From: Comamonas sp. lk
GTDB taxonomy: Bacteria; Pseudomonadota; Gammaproteobacteria; Burkholderiales; Burkholderiaceae_C
Assembly: GCA_945901215.1 (NCBI GenBank)
Contig: CAMDKE010000054.1
Location: 1-11,211, forward strand
Reading direction: 5' to 3'
DNA: 11,211 bases
The notes below the pieces were generated by a model. That model searched no databases and was not told the DNA's origin. It saw only the letters and a program-made list of their open reading frames with translations. Within the stretch, counting starts at the first letter, position 1; each line of letters opens with the position of its first letter. The position numbers and the translations under genes were made by a program. Positions 5,780 to 11,211 of the stretch are shown here, piece by piece.

Positions 5780-6816
5780 AGCACTCCAAAGCCAGACGCC
5801 GGGGGCGCCAAAACGGCGCAGCCATCCTCATGGCTATGCTGACCGTGGTACTGGTGGCTACCCTGGCCTCGGCGGCACTGTGGCAGCAGTGGCGCGCGGT
5901 AGAAGTTGAAAGCGCCGAGCGCACCCGAGCGCAATCAACCTGGGTGCTGACCGGTGCACTGGACTGGGCGCGGCTGATCCTGAGCGAGGACGCACGCAAA
6001 GGCGGCGCCGACCACCTGTCCGAGCCTTGGGCCATGCCACTCGAACAGGCGCGGCTGTCTACCTTTTTAGCGGCTGACCGCAGCGACACCCTGGCCGCCG
6101 ACGCCAGCAGCAACGCCTTTTTGTCCGGCCAGATTACTGACCTGCAAGCTCGGCTGAACCTCAAAAACCTGGTGCAAGACGACGGCAAGGTTCATGCCCC
6201 CACGCTGCGCATGTGGGAGCGCCTATTCATGCAGCTCGGCTTGCCACGCGCCACCCTTGGCCGGCTGGTGGACCAACTGCTGCGCGCCCAGCAGGCCAGC
6301 GCCGCTGTGGCCACCAACCAAGCTATGGACGCTAATTCCGACGGCCCGCTGTGGCCGCAAGAGCCAGACCAGCTGGGCTGGCTGGGGCTAGACCCGGCCA
6401 CGCTGGCGCTGCTGCAGCCCCACATCACCGTGCTGCCTGAGCGCACGCCGGTGAACCTCAATACGGCATCGGCCGTGGTAATGATGGCCTGCCTGGAAGG
6501 TGTGTCCCAGGCCGATGCCCAGCGCCTGCTCGACGCCCGGCGCTTGGCGCACTGGGACAGCCTGGACGACGTCAAAAAAGCCGCAGAGCTGCCCCTGCTG
6601 GTGCTCGACAGCCAAGCAGTGGCCACCAACACGCGCTTTTTTGCCCTGCGCGGCATGCTGCAAATCGACGGCAACACGGTACAGGAATACTCGGTCGTGC
6701 AACGCGACGCCATGAATGTCAAAACTCTGTGGCGCAAACGCCCGCTCAACCCCGCATACAGCACGCCCTCCAAGCCGCCGGACAACTTGTCCTCCAACAG
6801 CTTGTCGGGCCCGTAG
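5776..6816 (+). CDS. gspK: Type II secretion minor pseudopilin GspK
   Basis: GspK caps the pseudopilus. The 346-aa product has the family size. The leader MKHSKARRRGRQNG precedes AAILMAMLTVVLVATLASAA. Mature position 5 is Met, not Glu; lack of Glu5 is a known feature of GspK and fits the tip subunit. The stretch TDLQARLNLKNLV (about 121-133) matches the conserved D-x-x-x-R-x-N-L-N-x-L region. A helical insert follows (about 140-220), then TPVNLNTASAVVM (224-236) and SQADAQRLLDAR, the SAM-like/helix-hairpin-helix part of the family. The C-terminal tail after about 322 is Pro/Ser-rich and likely disordered. It overlaps gspJ by four bases; gspL begins 42 bases downstream, the largest gap in the operon. 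Confidence 0.95.
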   Translation: MKHSKARRRGRQNGAAILMAMLTVVLVATLASAALWQQWRAVEVESAERTRAQSTWVLTGALDWARLILSEDARKGGADHLSEPWAMPLEQARLSTFLAADRSDTLAADASSNAFLSGQITDLQARLNLKNLVQDDGKVHAPTLRMWERLFMQLGLPRATLGRLVDQLLRAQQASAAVATNQAMDANSDGPLWPQEPDQLGWLGLDPATLALLQPHITVLPERTPVNLNTASAVVMMACLEGVSQADAQRLLDARRLAHWDSLDDVKKAAELPLLVLDSQAVATNTRFFALRGMLQIDGNTVQEYSVVQRDAMNVKTLWRKRPLNPAYSTPSKPPDNLSSNSLSGP

Positions 6817-6833
6817 ACGCGCACCCCGGCCCC

Positions 6834-6839
6834 TACAAT
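6834..6839 (+). promoter_or_regulatory. Possible internal -10 box before gspL
   Basis: TACAAT lies in the 42-base gap between gspK and gspL, the only gap of more than 13 bases in the operon, and would place a start about 12 bases before the gspL ATG. No good -35 is found at the right distance (CCGTAG at 17 bases; TTGTCG at 6802 is too far). It may be a weak internal promoter or chance. Confidence 0.22.
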
Positions 6840-6858
6840 GACCGCTGAATTTTGAACT

Positions 6859-8112
6859 ATGGCCACTCTGATCCTCACCCTACCGCGCACCGGCTTGCAA
6901 GCAGGCTCGGTGGTGGATTACGTGCTCAGCCCCGATGGCCTGGCCCTGGGCACGGCGTCGAGCGCGCCGCTGGCGCTGCTGCCCAGCGCCGCCACCGGCC
7001 GCGTGACCGAGACACTGCTGCTAGTGGACGCCGCGCAGCTCTCCTGGCACCGGGTGCAGTTGCCCAAGGGCGCAGCAGGAAATAGCACCCGCCTGCGCTC
7101 CGTGCTCGAAGGCCTGCTTGAAGAGCAGTTGCTCGACGACCCGGTCACACTGCACTATGCGCTGGCCCCGGGTGCGGCCAAAGACGCCAGCACCTGGGTG
7201 GCCGTGTGTGACAAAGCCTGGCTGCGAAGCGGCTTGCAGGCGCTTGAGGCGGCCGGCATTAGGGTGGCTCGCATCGTGCCCGAACTGGTGCCCGAACTAG
7301 TGCCCGATGCCCCGGCTGATGCCAACCAGGGCGCTGCACCCGCTTCGGGCACCGGCAGTTTGTACGCTATCGACAACGCCGGCCAGTCTCTGCTGCTGCA
7401 CGCCAACGCCAGCGGTGTGACGCCCTGGCCGCTGCAAGCTAGCGCCGTGGCCCTGCTGCAGTGGCCGCACGACGCCCCGCTGCGCGCCGAGCCCGCATTA
7501 GCCGCACGGGCCGAACAACTCTTTGGGCGCAGCGTGCAACTGCAAAGCCGCGCCGAACGCGCTCTGGCGGCCTGCCAAAGTGACTGGGACCTGGCCCAAC
7601 TCGACCTGGTCAGCAACCAACGCAGCCGCAGCCTCAAACGCCTGGGCACTGCAGGGGCTGCGCTGCTGCGAGCGCCCCGCTGGCGCGCCGCGCGCTGGAG
7701 CCTGCTGGCCTTGCTCTGCGTTAACCTGCTGGGCCTGAATCTGCGCGCCGGGGCCGAACGCGCCGCTCTGCAGGCGCAGCGCAAGGCCATTGATGCCGTT
7801 CTGACCGGCACCTTCCCGGCCACGCAGGTGGTGGTGGACGCACCAGTGCAAATGCAGCGCGCCGTAGCCGCCCTGCAACAAAGCGCGGGTGCCCTGGGTA
7901 CGCAGGACTTTGAAACCCTGCTGGCCGCCTGGGCGCAAGCCGCACCCACCGCGCCAGCCCCCAGCGGCCTGGACTTTGCCAATGGCGAGCTGCGCCTGCG
8001 CGGCGTGTCCCTGGCCGCAGATGCACTGACCGATGCCATGCAAACCCTGCGGGCCCAAGGCATTGCCCTGAGCGCCAGCGGCGCACAACTGACGCTGCGG
8101 GCTGCCCCATGA
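6859..8112 (+). CDS. gspL: Type II secretion inner-membrane platform protein GspL
   Basis: GspL is a single-pass inner-membrane protein whose cytoplasmic actin-like domain binds the GspE ATPase and whose periplasmic part pairs with GspM. The 417-aa product is the family size. Residues 1 to about 275 form the cytoplasmic region, with LLLVDAAQLSWHRVQLP, LEGLLEEQLLDDP and HYAL typical of the family, and the DLVSNQRS stretch before the membrane. Residues about 280-295 (WSLLALLCVNLLGLNL) are the transmembrane helix, preceded by Arg-rich sequence. After it come a coiled-coil-like Ala/Gln stretch and a ferredoxin-like C-terminal domain (LDFANGELRLRG, QTLRAQGIALSASG). A short repeated VPEL (residues about 140-149) comes from a 12-base tandem repeat. 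The Shine-Dalgarno is weak. The stop overlaps gspM in ATGA (8109-8112). Confidence 0.93.
   Translation: MATLILTLPRTGLQAGSVVDYVLSPDGLALGTASSAPLALLPSAATGRVTETLLLVDAAQLSWHRVQLPKGAAGNSTRLRSVLEGLLEEQLLDDPVTLHYALAPGAAKDASTWVAVCDKAWLRSGLQALEAAGIRVARIVPELVPELVPDAPADANQGAAPASGTGSLYAIDNAGQSLLLHANASGVTPWPLQASAVALLQWPHDAPLRAEPALAARAEQLFGRSVQLQSRAERALAACQSDWDLAQLDLVSNQRSRSLKRLGTAGAALLRAPRWRAARWSLLALLCVNLLGLNLRAGAERAALQAQRKAIDAVLTGTFPATQVVVDAPVQMQRAVAALQQSAGALGTQDFETLLAAWAQAAPTAPAPSGLDFANGELRLRGVSLAADALTDAMQTLRAQGIALSASGAQLTLRAAP
7276..7311 (+). repeat. 12-base tandem repeat inside gspL
   Basis: GTGCCCGAACTG is followed by GTGCCCGAACTA and then a partial third copy, GTGCCCGATGCC. In frame it encodes VPEL-VPEL-VPDA in the cytoplasmic domain of GspL, at a variable loop before the Ala/Pro linker. 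Copy-number change would keep the frame. It is a small local duplication. Confidence 0.7.
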
Positions 8113-8618
8113 ACGCCACGGTCCAAACAAAGATACGCGCACTGCTTGCCCCTTTGCAAAAGCGCTGGGCACAAAACCCGCGCGAACAGCGTCTGGTGCG
8201 CAGCGCGCTAGCGCTGCTGGTGCTGGCCTTGCTCTGGTTTGTCGCCCTGCGCCCGGCCATTGGCACGCTGCGCAGCGCGCAAATCCAGGGACCGCAATTG
8301 CGCGCGCAGTTGCAAGACATGCTGCAGCTCCAAGCCCAGGCGCAAATTCTGCAAGCCCAACCCCTTGCCCAAACCCAAGACAGCAAAAGCCTTCTCGAAG
8401 CGGCCCTGCCCACGCTGGGCAGCACTGCGAGCATGTCTCTCACTGGGGACCGCGCCACCCTGACCCTAGAAGGCAGCAGCGCAGACGCCCTGGCGCAGTG
8501 GCTGACCCAGGCCCGCCTCAACGCCCGTGCACGCCCGCTGGAGCTGCACCTGACCCAAAGCCAAGGGCTTTGGAAGGGCCAGATCGTGCTGCAAGTGTCC
8601 AGCCCTGCGACGCCCTAA
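8109..8618 (+). CDS. gspM: Type II secretion inner-membrane protein GspM
   Basis: GspM is a bitopic inner-membrane protein that stabilises GspL and joins the assembly platform. The 169-aa product has the family size: a short cytoplasmic N-terminus with basic residues (KRWAQNPREQRLVR, the usual W-x-x-x-x-x-R-E-x-x pattern), a transmembrane helix at about 32-48 (SALALLVLALLWFVALRP), a Gln-rich coiled coil (about 55-90), and a small ferredoxin-like periplasmic domain (LTGDRATLTLEGSSADALAQWL, then LELHLTQ). It starts by ATGA overlap with gspL, so translation is coupled. gspN follows after 13 bases. Confidence 0.92.
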   Translation: MNATVQTKIRALLAPLQKRWAQNPREQRLVRSALALLVLALLWFVALRPAIGTLRSAQIQGPQLRAQLQDMLQLQAQAQILQAQPLAQTQDSKSLLEAALPTLGSTASMSLTGDRATLTLEGSSADALAQWLTQARLNARARPLELHLTQSQGLWKGQIVLQVSSPATP

Positions 8619-8631
8619 GGCCGTTTAATCC

Positions 8632-9426
8632 ATGGCCCGCACCCACACGCTTGTAAACGCCCGCACGCCCTGGGGATGGACGCTTGGCGGCGCGGCACTG
8701 GGCTTGCTGCTGGCCACCGTGATGTTTGCCCCAGCGGTCTGGCTGGCGGGCCGCGTACAGGCCGCCAGCGCCGGCCAGGTGCTGCTGCAAGACGCGCGCG
8801 GCACGGTGTGGAATGGTTCGAGCCAGCTCACATTGACCGGCGGCCCCGGCAGCAGCGACAGTAGCACCCTGCCCGGGCGCCTGGCCTGGCGCGTGCAGCC
8901 GGGCTGGGGTCAGTTGCAGCTCACGCTGTTTGCCGACTGCTGCATGCAAACGCCCTTGGCTTTGGATTTGCTGCCGCGCTGGGGCGGCGCGCAGCTGCGC
9001 CTGCAAGACCAGCGGTCGCATTGGCCCGCGCTGCTGCTCACCGGCCTGGGCACGCCGTGGAACACCATCCGCGCCGAAGGCCAGCTGGCCTTGTCCAGCC
9101 AGGGCTTTGGCGCGCAGTGGATTCATGGCCGGCTGGCGCTGCAAGGCCAGTTGCAGGTAGACGCAATCGACATGACCTCACGCCTGTCCACGTTGCGGCC
9201 CATGGGCAGCTACCGCTTCGTGGTGGCTGGCGGCCACACACCAAGCCTGAATCTGAGCACCATCCAGGGTAGCCTGCAATTGACTGGCAGCGGCCAGTGG
9301 ACGGACGGACGATTGCGCTTTGAAGGCGAGGCCAACGCCGCGCCTGAGCGCAGGGAAGCGCTGTCAAATCTCTTGAATATCATCGGACGGCGCCAGGGCG
9401 CGCGCTCCATCATCAAAGTGGGTTGA
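8632..9426 (+). CDS. gspN: Type II secretion accessory protein GspN
   Basis: GspN is an accessory T2SS protein found in only part of T2SS operons; its exact role is not settled. The 264-aa product has an N-terminal membrane anchor (TLGGAALGLLLATVMFAPAV, about 17-36) and then a periplasmic beta-rich domain. Family marks are QDARGTVWNGSSQLTL (about 53-68), PGRLAWRVQP, and the C-terminal PERREALSNLLNIIGRR near 245-261. Two adjacent cysteines (ADCCMQTP) are near residue 103. It lies 13 bases after gspM and 6 bases before gspD, inside the operon. Its start, ATG 8632, has only a weak ribosome site (AAGG 8617-8620). Identification rests on these motifs and on position between gspM and gspD. Confidence 0.9.
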   Translation: MARTHTLVNARTPWGWTLGGAALGLLLATVMFAPAVWLAGRVQAASAGQVLLQDARGTVWNGSSQLTLTGGPGSSDSSTLPGRLAWRVQPGWGQLQLTLFADCCMQTPLALDLLPRWGGAQLRLQDQRSHWPALLLTGLGTPWNTIRAEGQLALSSQGFGAQWIHGRLALQGQLQVDAIDMTSRLSTLRPMGSYRFVVAGGHTPSLNLSTIQGSLQLTGSGQWTDGRLRFEGEANAAPERREALSNLLNIIGRRQGARSIIKVG

Positions 9427-9432
9427 ACTTTT

Positions 9433-11211
9433 ATGGCACCAATGCGCCTTTCGGCTACCGCCTTCGTCCAGACTTTGCCACCGGCGCCCCAAGCCCTGCG
9501 GCGCTGGCTCACGGGCGCCACACTGGCGGGCCTGGCCGCTTGCAGCGCAACGATGGCGCTGGCACAAAACACGAACGCTGCGGCTGCGTCAACTGCCGGT
9601 AGCAGCCTACCCAAGCCGGGTGAGCCCATTACCCTGAACTTCACCAACGCGGATATCGAGGCCGTCGCGCGCACCATCGGCCTGCTCTCGGGTATGAACG
9701 TGGTGGTTGACCCGCGCGTCAAGGGCACCATCACCCTGGTGTCAGAAAAACCGGTCAGCCGCAGCGTCGCCATGGCCCAGTTTTTGACCAGCTTGCGCCT
9801 TCAAGGTTTCACCATGGTGGAGTCGGCGGGCTTGCTCAAGGTAGTGCCCGAGGCCGACGCCAAGCTGCAAACCAACGCAGTCGAGACCAGCGACAGCGCG
9901 CCCAAGGGGGCGGCGGGTGGACAGGTCGTGACGCAAATCTTTCGGCTCAATTTTGAGTCGGCCAATAACCTGGTGGCAGTGCTGCGCCCGCTGATCAGCC
10001 CCAACAACACCATCAACGCGAACCCGAGCAACAACTCGCTGGTCATCACCGACTACGCAGACAACCTGCGCCGCATCGCCCGCATCATTGCCGCCATGGA
10101 CGTCTCCAACGCCACGCAGGTGGAGGTGATCGAGCTCAAGAACGCGATTGCCGTCGATCTGGCGCCCTTGGTGCTCAAACTCATCGACTCCAGCGGCTCC
10201 ACCGGCGCCCCCGCAGGCGGTGCCGATACGGGCTTTAAGACCACCGTCATGGCCGAGCAGCGCAGCAACAGCTTGATCGTGCGCGCAGCCAACCCGGCGC
10301 GCGTGGCACTGGTCAAGTCATTGATAGACAAGCTCGACCAGCCGTCGAGCAAAAGCAATGGCGAACTGGGTAACCTGCACGTGGTTTACCTGAAAAATGC
10401 CGATGCCACCAAGCTGGCCGCCACCTTGCGCGCCGCCATCAGCGGTGCCGCCGTCAGCCCCACACCTGGCGCTGGCGCAGGTTCGGCCCCTGGCGCTGGG
10501 GCCCCCACAGCCGCCACCTCGGGCGGACAGGTGCAGGCAGACACGGCCACCAACTCGCTGATCATCACCGCGCCCGATCCGCAGTACCGCCAGTTACGCG
10601 CCGTGATTGAGCGCTTGGACGCGCGCCGCGCGCAGGTCTATGTGGAGAGCCTGATTGCCGAAGTCAGCGCAGACCGCGCAGCCGAGTTTGGCGTGCAGTG
10701 GCAAAGTGCGGCAGGCAACGCGGGCGACAGCGTGATCGGGCTCTTGGGCACCAACTTTGGCGTGGGCGGCAAAAACATCATCAGCCTGGCCACCGGCGCC
10801 GCAGCGGGCACCGTGACCCCAGCGGCGGGCCTGAACATTGGCGCGGCCAAGCAAACCAACGGCGTGTATGTGCTGGGCTTTTTGGCGCGCTTTTTAGAAA
10901 CCAGCGGCGCGGGCAACGTGCTGTCCACGCCCAATTTACTCACCCTGGACAACGAAGAGGCCAAAATTGTGATCGGCCAAAACGTGCCCTTTATCACCGG
11001 CCAGTTCACCAACACCAACGCGGGCAACGGCGCGGTCAACCCCTTCCAAACCATTGAGCGCAAGGACGTGGGCCTGACGCTCAAGGTTAAGCCGCAGATC
11101 AGCGAAAACGGCACCGTCAAATTGACCATCTTCCAGGAGGTCTCCAGCGTGCAGGCCTCCACCATCAACGCTGCCAACGGCCCGACCACCAACAAGCGCA
11201 CCATCGAATCG
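9433..11211 (+). CDS. gspD: Type II secretion secretin GspD (3' partial)
   Basis: GspD forms the outer-membrane secretin channel. The frame is open for 593 codons to the right edge with no stop, so the C-terminus is missing. The N-terminal export signal has a long n-region and hydrophobic stretch WLTGATLAGLAACSATMALA; a type I cut after MALA (Ala44) or a lipobox LAAC at Cys37 are both possible. The domains follow in order: N0 (ITLNFTNADIEAVARTIG, about 65-130), N1 (VTQIFRLNFESANNLVAVL, about 167-223), N2 (VEVIELKNAIAVDLAPLVL, about 227-303) and N3 (LHVVYLKNADATKLAATL, about 315-396, with a Gly/Ala/Pro loop near 337-363). The secretin core starts at RRAQVYVESLIAEVSADRAAE and includes LSTPNLLTLDNEEAKIVIGQ and VGLTLKVKPQI. 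ATG 9433 is 6 bases after gspN; ATG 9442 is an alternative. gspE would be expected next. Confidence 0.95.
   Translation, partial: MAPMRLSATAFVQTLPPAPQALRRWLTGATLAGLAACSATMALAQNTNAAAASTAGSSLPKPGEPITLNFTNADIEAVARTIGLLSGMNVVVDPRVKGTITLVSEKPVSRSVAMAQFLTSLRLQGFTMVESAGLLKVVPEADAKLQTNAVETSDSAPKGAAGGQVVTQIFRLNFESANNLVAVLRPLISPNNTINANPSNNSLVITDYADNLRRIARIIAAMDVSNATQVEVIELKNAIAVDLAPLVLKLIDSSGSTGAPAGGADTGFKTTVMAEQRSNSLIVRAANPARVALVKSLIDKLDQPSSKSNGELGNLHVVYLKNADATKLAATLRAAISGAAVSPTPGAGAGSAPGAGAPTAATSGGQVQADTATNSLIITAPDPQYRQLRAVIERLDARRAQVYVESLIAEVSADRAAEFGVQWQSAAGNAGDSVIGLLGTNFGVGGKNIISLATGAAAGTVTPAAGLNIGAAKQTNGVYVLGFLARFLETSGAGNVLSTPNLLTLDNEEAKIVIGQNVPFITGQFTNTNAGNGAVNPFQTIERKDVGLTLKVKPQISENGTVKLTIFQEVSSVQASTINAANGPTTNKRTIES

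Noticed and set aside
6780..6792. GGACAA-C-TTGTCC inverted repeat at the end of gspK
   Set aside because: It is short and inside the coding tail of gspK; there is no T-tract, and the following gspL appears to be in the same operon.
7155..8521. Long minus-strand frames opposite gspL and gspM
   Set aside because: They overlap well-supported GspL/GspM frames, and their predicted products are low complexity with no family marks.

Overview
The window looks like chromosomal DNA of a Gram-negative betaproteobacterium, most likely order Burkholderiales and probably close to Comamonadaceae. The main reasons are GC-rich coding DNA, tightly overlapping genes, and a type II secretion (T2SS) gene order of gspG-H-I-J-K-L-M-N-D. 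The family-level assignment is inference from gene order and composition, not from a marker gene.

Left part (1-3410): two consecutive plus-strand genes encode related exported proteins. The first is cut by the window edge and only its C-terminal modules are visible. The second is complete, with a strong Shine-Dalgarno (AGGAGG) before a GTG start, a lipoprotein signal with lipobox LTAC, an N-terminal surface-lipoprotein region, an Ig-like repeat and two beta-rich modules that resemble carbohydrate-binding modules. The 225-bp gap between them holds a 10-bp inverted repeat and a perfect 14-bp palindrome, TGAAAGCGCTTTCA, of the form bound by LacI-family sugar regulators. This part has lower GC than the rest.

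Middle and right part (3567-11211): after a strong GC-rich inverted repeat at 3466-3500 comes a T2SS operon. It encodes the major pseudopilin GspG, minor pseudopilins GspH, I, J and K, inner-membrane assembly proteins GspL and GspM, the accessory protein GspN, and the secretin GspD, which runs off the right edge without a stop. Most junctions overlap (ATGA or TGATG) or are separated by a few bases. gspC, gspE, gspF and gspO are not in the window; gspE and gspF would be expected just downstream of gspD.

Working together: GspG-K build the periplasmic pseudopilus, GspL/M form part of the inner-membrane platform, and GspD is the outer-membrane channel. The two upstream proteins could be surface or secreted carbohydrate-binding proteins and possible T2SS clients, but this rests on adjacency only. 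No tRNA, rRNA, CRISPR array, insertion sequence or phage gene was seen. The T2SS part is ordinary; the least ordinary parts are the tandem modular lipoproteins with their sugar-regulator-like operator, and a lipobox-like motif in the GspD signal region.
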